Notes under the pieces: model-generated
What the model was told of the DNA's origin: nothing
The model's input: only the letters and a program-made list of their open reading frames with translations
Databases searched by the model: none
Translations under genes and position numbers: made by a program
Part shown: positions 11,794 through 22,894 of the stretch, in pieces
Layout: each line of letters begins with the position of its first letter
How positions within the stretch are numbered: position 1 is the stretch's first letter
Assembly: GCF_036370855.1 (NCBI RefSeq)
Contig: NC_088101.1
Span: forward strand, 6,083,501-6,147,500
Reading direction: 5' to 3'
Length of the DNA: 64,000 nucleotides
Source of the DNA: Dromaius novaehollandiae
Lineage: Eukaryota > Chordata > Aves > Casuariiformes > Dromaiidae

Positions 11794-14774
11794 CGGAAGT
11801 TACACAATCCAGGCAGGGTCACAGCAAAGAACCTGTCATGACACACACAGAATTTTATGTGATTTACTACACTCAATTTGTGCTGCAGGAGTATTCACCT
11901 CTCACACATGCCTCCTCCGACACTGACAGCACATGCTGACATACTGCCTTCAATATAAGGCACAGAGACTGCAGCTGTGCTAGCAACTAGAGCAGGAAGT
12001 ACTGTCCAGCCAGCATTTTATCTTCCTCCAGTTTTTTCCCTTTTGTCTCTAGTACCTACTGTCCTGGTATAATTGTCATCACCCTCCCCCCCACTCCACT
12101 GCAGCTTGTTGGAAGTTATGCTGATACATAGAAGAGGTATACATTTCACAGCCTCATAAAACTATTTCACAAGCATGACACAAGCCCTTATCAAACCAAG
12201 GCTGCCCCCTGGGTTAGCAGTCACCATTCCTTTTAATGGCACTGTAATGCAGCTTGTCTTGTTCTCCTTAGTGTTTCATGTTTCTTCACTTGCTGGGAAG
12301 AAGGTTTCTTTAACCAGCTTGCCTTGATGCTATTTATCCAGAGAACTGATGCCCTGCTGCTGCCACCAACACAGCCTTGCTTCAGCCCTTGGGAAGTCGA
12401 GGCACACCACATTCTGACAGGAAGCTGACACAAGCTGACAGTCTGAGGACAAGACACAGGGAACAGCAGGTTCTGCAACAACTGCACTCTCATTCAGCCA
12501 GTGCAGAGCCTGCAGAGATGCTCCCCTTGTCAAGGGCCCCATCTCCTTGTCAAGGACTGCTCCCTGTCCCCCCAGCTAGGCACAGACTTGCCAGGCTGAT
12601 GCTCTGGCAGCTGTCAGAGCCCTTAGCAGGCTAACCAGCCCTCTCTGCTGCTCCTGCTAGTGGGAAGCCTGCAGAAGAAACACCCTCTCTTGGTGAGGTG
12701 ATCCTCACCCATGTTGTGACTTGGGGCCTTAGGCCCATGGAGCCAGCTCTGACTCCAGGCACTCTCTCTCCCCACTTCTCCTTGAAAAAGCATCAGGCAA
12801 TACACTCATTCCCTCCCCCTCTCCCCCCACCTTTTCTTCTACCTGGGCACTTCCAGGTGAGTGCTTGGCCTCAAGCCAGGGCAAGTCTTTCACCAATTCA
12901 ACAAGGCCCAAACAGCACCCCTGATTTTCAGCTAAGTTTTTGAGTATGGAATAGCAATAACCCAATCCCACCAAGAGTGCCTCTACTACAGAGTTACTAT
13001 GACACACAGGACAGCATTCAGATCTAGGACACCCCCACTGACACCACTTTCCCTTCTCACCATAGTCTAATTCCAACAGATGCTTCTTCCCCTGGACAAC
13101 AGCATGAAGTCACCACGGCTTTAAGTTGTTTTTAAAGCAGTTACACACCTAAAGGTACTACAGAAAGAGACAGGATAATCCTCGACAGAAAAAGACAAGC
13201 TAACAGTCCTTTCCCAAGCCAGAGCCCTCTAGGAAGGGAGCATTTCAACACCAGAAAGAGGACCAGAATGGGAGCAGTCAGTCTGCCTCATCTTAGGAAG
13301 CCAGGGAGCAGTAAAAGCAAGAACTCAATTCTGTCCTCCAGAGCAAGGCCAGAGCTGGAGACAAGACAGAGTAGCTGGGAGCATTAGGTCTCATGCTTAT
13401 GTTAGGTCTGTCCCTACGCCAAGCAGGACTCGTGGATGGTTAACTTCACTAGGCCTGTACATAACACTAGCCCTGCTCTGAGCTGCAGCCCTTAGCTTCC
13501 CTGCTACAGCAACCCCAGTGCTCCCTTGCATGTCCACACAGGTAACTGGTTTCTGTCCCCCTCCCCACCCCCTTTGTGGCTGCGTAACTCCATACATCCA
13601 CATGTCACATTAAATGGAAGGGGAGGACAGAGGCCAGGATTCCCTCATCAGCAAGGACACAGCCTGCACACATCCACCCACCAGCTCACAGCTCCAGTGC
13701 TGCCCTGCTGCAAAATTAAAGCAGGCCTCCCTTTGTGAGGACAGCAGTGAGACAGGAAACCATATATTCCACACCATTAACCCTCAAGTACACTTCCCTC
13801 TAACCAAGCTCCAGACTACCAAGCCTCTACAACCTGCAACAGTTGGGTTTCAGCTATTTCAGCTTAACACTGGATACACTGAACTATTTAGCAGCTTAAC
13901 ACCCTTGTCACATTTAACTTTCACACCCAGAGATTAGCCTGAGAGTGCAGCCACTTTATAGGTCAAACCCTCCCACAGTGGAGTCTAGCTTTTTCTTAAA
14001 AAGAAAAACCTTCACCCCCCTGAGACTCTTTCAAAACCATTTGTGGTTTTTTATATTGGTCTCTTCAGGGCAAGCATCTGAAGAGAAGCAGTGTCTGAAG
14101 ACCCTGTCACACAACACTAAGACCTCCCAGTCACTGCTAGAACTCCTCCCCAGCACACCTCACTGTATCCCCCAGCTCTTGCAGGTGCACCTCACTGGGA
14201 CATGCCAGGTGAGGGTAACCACCTCACCCCCCCCCCCCCCAAGACCCCTTCACAGCTGGGACACTGAGTGGGTGGCATGCCCACTGCTAGTTACTGCTTG
14301 TAAAGCATTTCCATGTGACTACACTAATCCCAACACAAGCTTTGAGCTCACCACAAGAAAACCCTCTGTGTCATCAGACAGAATCCACAAGGAAATCCTG
14401 ACTATCAACTAGTCAAGCATCTTGTAGTTCAGCAAGACAGGAACTCACAATGAGGCAGGAGTTGAACAGTGCTGACCACTCCAAAAGGCAAGCCTGCCCA
14501 GAGCCATGCTTTGCACTTTCAGCTACTTCCAGAGAAGCAAGACTCTGCACACTGGGCAGCACAGGGTGTCCTATCATTTTACCCTTGATGTGGTAGCTGG
14601 CCCCCTTCTGTGTCCTGGGGGCATAAGCCATGTCTTTAGCTAGGGCAGCAGCAGCTCAGGCTTTTGAAGCCCAGAGACTGCAGCAGAGCTCTCCTGCAGC
14701 TGCTTCTCTCTTCTCAGCTGCAGCACTCCACATGCCTTTGGAGAGCTCCAGAGAGAAACAAGAGCATCCAAAGG
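11794..14774. other. Duplicated non-satellite DNA, no gene recognised (copy 1)
   Basis: This is AT/GC-balanced, ordinary-looking sequence directly beside the satellite. Open frames are short (the longest is about 155 codons), overlap on both strands, and none resembles a protein family I recognise. A 72-codon minus-strand frame at 14,413-14,631 has protein-like composition but no flanking splice sites that build a gene. A poly-C tract lies at about 14,228-14,240. The same sequence recurs at 28,881-31,855. It may be intron, lncRNA or intergenic DNA. Confidence 0.6.
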
Positions 14775-15418
14775 TGTTACAAGACAACCCTGAGAAGCTC
14801 AGAAAGAATGTTTGAAGTAGGTACATCTGGATAACTTCTATCTTAGACAGAATTTGCTTAGCATGAGTAGCTAAATTTGCTGAAGCCTTAGGCCACGCTC
14901 CTAGTTCGGTAAGAAAGGGCCTCAGAGCTGGTGCAGGCTGGAAAGATGAGGGAGTTACAAGCAGTCTGCATTCCTGTGCCCCACTCTCCAAAAGGGAGGA
15001 TGTCAAGGCTGAGAAATAAGGCCTGTTTGGGTGCCAGGACCTTGGGAAGCAAAGCCTCCTCTCACTGTTGAAAACAGTGCTGATTAAGGGGTCTGGATTA
15101 TGTCCTCTTCCTCAGGACCTTGGGAGATAACACCTACTGACCTAGCTGGGGCAGTGTTAATTGATCAGGACCTTGAGAAGCAGGGGTGGGACCCAGGGAA
15201 TGAAGAAATCACTAACCAATCAGTGTAAAAGGGAAAGTCACAAATCTGGCAATTTGTGTGTATAAATGCTACTTGAAAAGTTGGGGGGGTGTGCTTGATT
15301 TGTGGGAAACCACTGAGCACCCAGGCTCGCGCAACTCTGAAATAAACAAATGTCTCTCCTGAGTGTGTAATTATTGGCTTATTGCACACCGGGCAACAAA
15401 TCCGCTTTTCAGACAACA
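14775..15418 (+). mobile_element. Solo LTR, class I ERV-like family LTR-A (copy 1, shared insertion)
   Basis: The element begins TGTTACAAG and ends CAGACAACA, giving TGTT...AACA termini. It is flanked by a perfect 4-bp direct repeat, AAGG (14,771-14,774 and 15,419-15,422), as expected for gammaretrovirus-like integration. It carries a TATAAA box (about 15,260) followed by AATAAA about 80 bp downstream, in the correct order for + orientation. No internal viral sequence is attached, so it is a solo LTR. The same insertion, with the same target repeat, is present in the other duplicate at 31,856-32,499, so it is older than the duplication. Confidence 0.88.
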
Positions 15419-18031
15419 AAGGGAGCTGGAAAGAGAGGAGACACTCATTTCTCCTCAAAACATAGCACTGCCAAGCATCTGCCAAACATGGCTGTGAAGC
15501 TATCTGACCAAACTTGGGAGGTCTTTGAACACTTTGTGTTTTGTCTCTCATTCTTCTCTGCTAGGCTTGATTACAACAACACTGCTTAACTTAAGCTTGA
15601 AGCATGAAGATTTCTTGAGAAGACCTGCCTTAAGTACTGGGACATTTGGAAAAACACTCTCACCTCCATCTCAGAAGGCACAGGCATAGTCAAGGAAGGA
15701 CTCTGACCCAACTCTGTCATAGGAACTGGGTTTTGTGGTCAGAAAACAATGCTTTTGAAGAACTCCCTCCTGAGCTGGTCATCTAAGCATCTTTCACAGC
15801 CTCCCCACCGCATAAAATAGCCTTTCCTGCAAGATAAGGAGAGGCAATAAACAAACTGCATGAAAGAGGAATTCAAGCCCTTTCAGCTGCAGAGATTCTA
15901 CATCTGACCAGCTCCTTTGATTTCACACTTTTTGCTTTCCAAGAAATGAGACTGGGAGTTTTCAAGCTTCTCCTGGTGGGGCACTCTTCCCATTTAAAGA
16001 GAGCAGCCCAAGAAGCATCCTACCAGAAGCTGAAGGGCACAGCTTTTCAACAGGGACTCCTCAGGAGACCAGAAGTATTAGCCCCTCAAATCACAGAGTA
16101 ACTCCTAGCAAGGAGCACTCAACCCTAGTTACATACTTACCTCCTAAGGAACAGGAAACACAGCAGGACTCCAGGAACAAACACAAGCTTACAAGCCTGG
16201 GTGATCCAAACACACACAGACACACAGTCAGCCTTTGCACACCTACAGCCCTACAATGCCAGGGCACCACAGCAACTTTAAGAGTCACCTCACACAGAGC
16301 TCCACACAGCATAAAACAGAGACAAACAACTAAACAGACCATGCACAAGCACCACCCTAGAGACCCAGCCCCCAAAACACACTCACCCTGCAAAACACTC
16401 TCTCTCACACTCTCTCTCTCACACTCTCTCTCTCACACTCTCTCTCTCACACTCTCTCTCTCACACTCTCTCTCTCACACTCTCTCTCTCACACTCCCTC
16501 CAGGGCACCCAACAGGAACAAGGGGCCCCTCACCAAGCTTAAGGGGCCCCTCACCAAGCTTAAATGCAGCCCTCTGGCCAATGGGTAGAGGACAGGTGGG
16601 TGGAAGCCCCAGCTGATTCTGGTCAGGGAAGCCACAGCTGAGCCTGGTCAGGGCAATTAAGGCCTCCTGCTGCACCAAGGGCCCTAGTGCCATAGCAAGA
16701 AAGCTCTTCCATGTGAAAAGTGACAGTCCCTTGGAACACCTCACATGGAAGCAAAGCTTAACCAGGACAATTTTGTTAGGTGGGTATATCATACCCACAT
16801 ATATACATGTCACCTGCCCCCAAAGGCCTTTGATACGATGGTAGTGAAAGCCTTCTTTGAATACCTGCTAGCGTTTGATGTCGAGAACCTTCCCAACACT
16901 TCCAAGAAGCTGTACCTGCCTAGATGTGCAGCGCGAGCATACAGGAATCCTTCTCCTGCAGGTGTCATGTATCTTGCTATCTGTGGCTCAAGCATTCCCA
17001 GCACCAGAGGTGGTGCCTCTGCATTTCACATCCCTCACAGGTTTTTCTTTCCTGAGAGTTTGTCCAGGCATTTTTGGAGCCCATGTGAACTGTTCACATC
17101 CAGCCAGAAATTCCAGCGCCTATTTATGCATTATGTGAAGAAACATCTCTTGCATGCTTTGGGCCTGGCCCTCGCTAGCACTGCTTAGGGGCTTTTTTTA
17201 GTCCCTACAACGCAAGAAGCAGAAAACAAACATTCCCCAGTCATTTTCCTCTCTTGCAGAATCTTTTGGCGTTTCCTCAGCAAACTCTAAACTTCTCTAC
17301 CTGTTTTGTTGACCTTTAAAGGCTTCACCTTGCCATTCTTGCCTGTGCTGTCAAGACCCTGACCACACACCCAGGTCCAAATTGCCTTGACCAGCCTCAC
17401 CTGGAAGCTCCAGCCACGCCCCCTCTGCCCCTTGGCTTGAGGGCTGTATTTAAGCTGAGGTGGGGGCTTTGTTTGGCTGGTGTTGGGGTTGTGTGTCTCC
17501 TGGGTGTTGTTTGTGAGGTGTTGTTTGTGTTGTGAGTTGTGTGTTTTGTTTTTGGTGTTGTTTTTTAGGTGAGTCTTAAAGCTGTGTTTTTTTTTCTGGT
17601 TTCTGGGTGGTTCTTGGAGCTGCCTTGTGGTGTCTTTCCTGTTTTTGGTTGTCTCTTTTATTTCTGTTTAAGTTTTGCTTCTTCTTCCACTTTCTCCCAC
17701 CAATGTTTGTTTGTCTCTTCATCTAGACTTTCAGTCTGGATGTGCTACCCTATTTTTTTCAGAGCTTGGGTGGCTGTGTGTGTTACAGTATTTTTTTGTA
17801 GCATGAAAGATGTTTTGAGGCATTTCTTACTCTTTCTGCAGTGTCTGATCTGTTTTGTAGCTGAGTCATGCAGGTCTTTGGTCAGGTGTGGTGAAAGATG
17901 GACTGGCTAACTGAGTCATGAGAGCTTCTTCTCTTGACTTATCCATTACTGTGTTACTTCATTTCCCTGAAGGAGTTTGGAAGCCTTGGGGAAATGCCCT
18001 AGCTAAGAGCTTAGGTGTTACCACTCCCCAG
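15419..18031. other. Duplicated non-satellite DNA between LTRs, no gene recognised (copy 1)
   Basis: The stretch contains a (CT/CA) microsatellite (16,396-16,496), a short tandem doubling of about 23 bp (GGGGCCCCTCACCAAGCTTA) at about 16,517-16,562 that is single in copy 2, and a 147-codon + frame at 16,745-17,188. That frame keeps the same length in copy 2 but matches no family I know and overlaps frames on both strands. From about 17,400 a GC-rich stretch leads to TATTTAA and then a GT-rich tract (17,460-17,570). That arrangement could be the remains of another LTR or a promoter, but I cannot assign it. The part after about 17,289 is absent from copy 2. Confidence 0.5.
16396..16496. repeat. 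14-bp CT/CA microsatellite
   Basis: A pure tandem of TCTCTCTCTCACAC (14 bp) runs for about seven units. At the matching place in copy 2 (33,490-33,576) the tract is instead long CA, then CT, then CA runs. The two duplicates therefore differ strongly here although their flanks are nearly identical. Confidence 0.9.
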
Positions 18032-18710
18032 TGTTACAAGACAACCCTGAGAAGCTCAGAAAGAATGTCTGAAGTAGGTACATTTGGATAACTTCTATCT
18101 TAGACAGAATTTGCTTAGCATGAGTAGCCACACACTTGCTTAGCATGAGTAGCTAAATTTGCTGAAGCCTTAGGCTGCGCTCCTAGTTCGGTAAGAAAGG
18201 GCCCCAGAGCTGGTGCAGGCTGGAAAGATGAGGGAGTTACAAGCAGTCTGCATTCCTGTGCCCCACTCTCCAAAAGGGAGGATGTCAAGGCTGAGAAATA
18301 AGGCCTGCTTGGGCACCAGGACCTTGGGAAGCAAAGCCTCCTCTCACTGTTGAAACAGTGCTGATTAAGGGGTCTGGATTATGTCCTCTTCCTCAGGACC
18401 TTGGGAGATAACATCTACTGACCTAGCTGGGGCAGTGTTAACTGATCAGGACCTTGAGAAGCAGGGGTGGGATCCAGGGAATGAAGAAATCACTAACCAA
18501 TCAGTGTAAAAGGGAAAGTCACAAGTCTGGCAATTTGTGTGTATAAATGCTACTTGAAAAGTTGGGGGGGGGGGGTGTGTGCTCAATTTGTGGGAAACCA
18601 CTGAGCACCCAGGCTCGCGCAACTCTGAAATAAATAAACAAATGTCTCTCCTGAGTGTGTAATTATTGGCTTATTGCACACCGGGCAACAAATCTGCTTT
18701 TCAGACAACA
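18032..18710 (+). mobile_element. Solo LTR, class I ERV-like family LTR-A (copy 1 only)
   Basis: Same family and orientation as 14,775-15,418, with TGTTACAAG at the start and CAGACAACA at the end. It is flanked by a 4-bp direct repeat CCAG (18,028-18,031 and 18,711-18,714). It holds a short internal tandem (GCTTAGCATGAGTAGC appears twice), a poly-G tract, a TATAAA box and AATAAA. It has no internal viral sequence. The corresponding stretch of host DNA is missing from copy 2, so this insertion cannot be placed before or after the duplication. Confidence 0.88.
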
Positions 18711-18816
18711 CCAGGAGTGTCTGGTAAGCTACTGTTCACTTGTGTGCCTAAAACAGCATGAAAGCCTTGGTTGAACTGAAATAAATGTTATGTAAAAACT
18801 GTGTGTGCTTAGCCAC

Positions 18817-19513
18817 TGTAACAGGGTCTGACCCTAGGGTCCTGCTGAGAAGTTCAAAGCCAAGTCAGAGTGAAAATGAACATGTTTAATATCACATGTG
18901 CAGCATTTCCAGCTGGAGCTGGGTGCTGCTGAAGAGGGACCCTGAACAAAGAAATCCCTGGGCAATTGTAACTCTTCAGTCTAAGTTCTCCACCCCTTGT
19001 GTGGTAGTTGGGACTACCAGCAATACTCAGGTGTGGGGTCTTCCTGTTCCTCCTTGGGTCCTATTGCTGTCCCTAGGCAGGCTGTCTCTTTCCTCTTCTC
19101 TACTGCTGTGACTTGTGCTGAGGGATGTGCCTTTGTTCCTTGTTGGGTCCTGCCCTTGTCTCCCAAGGTCCTGAGGAGGAAGAGGTGGTAATTCCAGGCC
19201 ACCCCAATGGACCCTGTCCCAGCAGGGAGGGGAGGCTTTGTTTCTCAAGGTCCTGATGCCCAGGGGCACAGGCCTTATTTCAAAGTCCTGACATCCTCCC
19301 TTTCAGAGTGTGGGGCACAGGAATGCAGACTGCTTGTGACTTCTTCCTCTTTCCAGCCTGAACCAGCTCTGGGGCCCTCTTTCAGCTAACATGATGAGTC
19401 ACCTGAGTGTGGCTTAAGGCTTCAGCAAATCTAGCTGCTCCTGCTAAGCAAGTCTCTTAGCAGTTGTGCTAAGCAGCTACCCCTGGACAGCCCCAGTCCA
19501 GTGCTCTTTAACA
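18817..19513 (-). mobile_element. LTR-B, sister family of LTR-A, minus orientation
   Basis: Read on the minus strand this element contains blocks closely similar to LTR-A, such as TTTGCTGAAGCCTTAGGCC and AATAAGGCCTGT, so the two are related families in opposite orientation. On the given strand it starts TGTAACAGGGTCTGACC and ends CTCTTTAACA. I see no clear target-site repeat. A partial version lies at the equivalent place in copy 2. The boundary is estimated from comparison with the copies at 22.9 and 38.4 kb. Confidence 0.7.
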
Positions 19514-21149
19514 GGAAATACTCCAGGTGTTGAGGTGTCAGAGAGTGGGTTGTGCCACTTGACCACTGAGGACAAAGCAAACAGTCTTTCCATGCTCTGC
19601 TTTTTCTGTTTGTGCAACAGTTTGTCACTTTCCCTTGATGCATGCTCTTAAGAGCTAAAGAGTGATGCTTCCAAGCAGGGAATCTGGGCTTGCTGCAAAC
19701 AGGGCATGTCAGAGCCTTCCAGGTCTGTGGCTTCTGACTCCCTTCAGGGTTTTTCTTGCATGTCTCAAGAAGAGCCCTGAGAAGAAAAGAAGTCTTTATT
19801 TGTTGTTTCTGTGGAAAAAGAGCAAGTGTCCAAGTAAGACTAAGCAGGTGTTGCATGTGTTTGCTGCTTAGACTAGCTTTATGGGTGTGTAGAGTGAAGT
19901 GCTGTTTTGAAACTGCAGTGTAGGGTTTCCCCAGAGAGAACAAATGGAGCTGCTTGTTGTCTGAGGTGTCCCTGGCAGAGCTGATCACTTATTGAATAGG
20001 GTTATTTGGGAAGAGATGCTTGGTTTATTTTAAACTCTTTAAGACTTCACTTGATGCCCAGTGCTGCTGGTGCCCACAACACTGTTGTGTCCTTGTTGGG
20101 AATTGCTTCTGAGTCCCTTGGAGTGGGAGGGGAAATGGGGCAGGGACTGTGTCAGAGCAGCAAGTGGGAGCTGGAACTGGCACATGGCCTTCTTGCTCTG
20201 TAAGAGAAAACAGTCCTTTGAAGTTCCTGTTGTTGTCCCAACTGGAATGCGGGCACTGAAGGAGAGGAGTAAACAGTGGCCTGGAAGAGACCATCCAGGC
20301 TCTTCCTGAATGAGCAGTAGTTGGGGGTAGTTGCATTAGGATGTGCTATCTCTTTTAGCCTTATGTTGATTTAAAAGAGAGCAAGTCTAAGCAAATGCTT
20401 CTCAGCCAACAAGTGTCAACTAACAACAAAGCAGGAAAAGCCTCAGGCAGTGAAGAGCTCTTCTCCCATGCACAAGGTGTTTCCTGGGTTTTTTGGTCAG
20501 CAAACTGAATTGATTCAGGCCCTGGAGTGGAAACCCAATGTGGTGGGAACCCAGGTCTTGGCTCCAAGTCAAGGCAGGTGGTGAGGAAGGCCTTGGGAGT
20601 CAGGGTGCCCTGGGTCTGCTCCTGGGAGCTCCTCACAGCTGTAGCACAAGCAGATGCTGCCTCCAATTCTCCTGCCATGGAGGGGCTGGGGTGGGCAGGA
20701 AGGCAAGGAGGGGAGCCCTTGGCATGAGCCCTCAGAGTTGTCCCAGTGGGACCTGGTGCTTCTTGACTGCCCCAAAGCAGCAGGTCTGATCTGGTGCTGA
20801 TTAACCAATTAAAACTGCCTGAATTTCCCTAACTGAAGGAGGGAAGGAAATGAGTGTGACCTCCCCCCCAACACCCCTTCCCATGATAATGGAGGAGGGA
20901 CTGCTGTTTGTGCTCTGCCAGGGTGTGGATTTTCTCCCCTTCCTGGCTTTTGACAGCTGGTTTTGATGCTTTTTCTTCCCTGTTTTGGGGACAGTGCTTC
21001 TTGAGGCAGGTGGCTCCTTCCCAGAAGCTGCTGGTGAGGTTGCTGCTTTCCAGTGTCTCTAAGTGGGTGCTTGGAGCTTCTCAGCACTGTCCCCTCCCTG
21101 GGCACCTCTTGGTGTTACTCCCTCTTTTGCCCTAGGGGCCCTTTGCCTC

Positions 21150-21490
21150 AAGGCTGCCTTTCTCCTTCCAGGAGCTTCTGGAAGCTTCTGGGGCTGCCTG
21201 TGGGGCGGGGCTGCAGCTGATTGGTGGAGGGGTGGGGCTGGTGTGAGCTGGTGGGGGGGCTGTTGTGGGGGAGGGGGGAGTGACAGGAGCTGCCTCAGGG
21301 AGTGGGGGGGCTTCCCCCAGGCTGCGGGGGGGCTGGGTGCCTCTTGCAGGGGGTGACTGCCCCGGGCCGTGGGAGCCCTGCTGTGCTGGAGGCAGTGGGT
21401 GGCTGGGGAGGAGGAGGTGGGGCTGTGCAGCACCAGGGGGGAGGAGCTGGGGACACCAGCCCCTTTGCAGAGCTCTGCTGAGGTCAGTGC
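21150..21490 (+). promoter_or_regulatory. Candidate GC-rich promoter with untranslated first exon (copy 1)
   Basis: A GC-box GGGGCGGGG (21,202-21,210) stands just before a CCAAT-type GATTGG (21,219-21,224) in a G-rich, TATA-less stretch. Downstream, GCTGAGGTCAGTGCC near 21,478-21,492 offers a splice-donor-like site (GAG/GTCAGT) before the candidate coding exon at 22,160. The association is inferred from arrangement only. The same elements occur in copy 2 (36,024-36,047). Confidence 0.35.
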
Positions 21491-22159
21491 CTGAGCCCGG
21501 GGGCAGGGCAGGAGGGACAGCTGGGGACAAGGCTGGTGAGAGGCCTGAGCTGGGGAGGCTGTGAGCTCCTGCCTCCCGGCAGCTGCAGCAGGGCTGCTTG
21601 TGCCTGCTGACCCGAGGGTCTGGGCAGGGCCCTGTGCCCAGTAGCTGAATGGGGCAACAAGCCCTGGTAGGACAGTTGGGAAAGCAGCTGGCTCTGGAAG
21701 GGGCTCATGCAGCTTTTGCATTTGGATGTGTGATGTGCTGAGGGGGAGCAGCAGGTGACAGTGCCTGGGGGCTCCTTTCAGCAGGCAGCAGTCCCCTGTC
21801 TTCCTGCCAGACATGCTGTCATGGCACAGGCATTGCTTGTTGGGGGCTTTTTCCTGGGCCCCGTGCTCTTTGGAGAGCCCTTTTTAGTCTTTCTCATGAG
21901 AGGTTGTGAAGCTTGATGGGCCTGAGATGTTAGTGGCTTGTCAGAGGAGCCATCCAGTGAGGTGAGTTGCTGCATGCTTTGAGTTTCCAGTCTCTGCCTA
22001 GTCCATTGACATGGGTGTTGATCACCCCAATGGGCTTGAATAAGCTTTGCTTGGAGGTACAACAGTGTAGTGATTGCCCCTGTGTTTCAGTATGTGGCAT
22101 GCCAAGTCCTGTAGCTAATCACGGGGTACAATTGGGTTGACTCTGCTTTTCCCCTGCAG

Positions 22160-22267
22160 GTCTTAGAAGAGTGCTGTGTCTCATGAACATGGCAAGATGG
22201 GGTCTGCTCCCAAGGCAGACATAACTGGCATCCGAAGGCTGCCATCAAAAGCTGAAAAATGTACCTG
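22160..22267 (+). CDS. Candidate first coding exon of an unidentified gene (copy 1)
   Basis: A strong acceptor (TTTTCCCCTGCAG) is followed by 108 bases and a good donor (CTG/GTATGTTG). Within it, ATG at 22,197 in a favourable context (CAAGATGG) opens MGSAPKADITGIRRLPSK and continues to the donor, 23 codons plus two bases. I do not recognise the protein and cannot find the next exon before the retroviral fossil begins at about 22.9 kb. If real, the gene is therefore either cut off here or spliced over a long distance. It is repeated at 37,629-37,736. Confidence 0.3.
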
Positions 22268-22894
22268 GTATGTTGTCTGCCTCGTGTTGCTTTGACTTTT
22301 TAGACATGATAGAAGTCAAATAGGACTGCTTCAGAGACTGCCTAAAACTATTTTATCTGTCAAGGAGATTCCCCAACTGCCTTCTACTATAGGGTGTGTG
22401 CAGAAACTGAGTGGTGTGTAAAACTAGCCCTTACCAGCCCCCCAGGAGACTCCTGAGCTTAGGACAGTGTGTTTCAACATGACTGCTTTGTGAGCTCTTG
22501 TGAGCACAGTCCAAATCTCTCCTGAATGTAGTGGGGCCAGGAGGGACTTGTGGGAGGAGCAGGGAGTTAAGAGTGTTGCCCTTCTGGTGACAGCTGGAAC
22601 AGAGGCTCAAAAGGAGAGCAAGGGCAGTTTGGGTGGTTTGAGAAGGGATGAATTATTTCCAGAGCTGCTGAGAATGAGTAGCCCTCTTGGGAGGGGGGAG
22701 TATTGGCAGGCAAGGCCCTATTTAAATCCTTTAGTACTGCTGAACTGTGTCTTAAAATCATGTACAAGGTAAAGCCCTCGGGTAATAAGCAGAGAAATTG
22801 TCAGGCATGACACTAACCCTTGAGCATGGGGCTTCCCAAAGAGGCTCAGACCAGCAGTTGGTATTGCTCCAACAGTGTTAGGGAAGGTTAGGTT

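Larger units (their letters stand above)
19514..22894. other. Duplicated non-satellite DNA with candidate promoter and exon (copy 1)
   Basis: Up to about 21,100 no gene is recognisable, and the open frames are short and overlapping. From 21,150 to 21,560 the sequence becomes G-rich with GC and CCAAT boxes (separate entry), and a plausible coding exon lies at 22,160-22,267 (separate entry). Copy 2 lacks two segments of the 19.3-20.0 kb part and has a solo LTR inserted at the place corresponding to 21,819. Confidence 0.55.

Noticed and set aside
14413-14631. 72-codon minus-strand frame with protein-like composition (copy at 31,494-31,712)
   Set aside because: No family recognised, no supporting splice structure, and its preservation in copy 2 only reflects the recent duplication.
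16745-17188. 147-codon + frame (copy at 33,800-34,243)
   Set aside because: Overlapping frames exist on both strands, no family is recognised, and identity between duplicates is not evidence of selection.
17400-17580. Possible additional LTR or promoter (TATTTAA followed by a GT-rich tract)
   Set aside because: No paired termini, target repeats or polyadenylation signal could be found, so it is only mentioned in the surrounding region.
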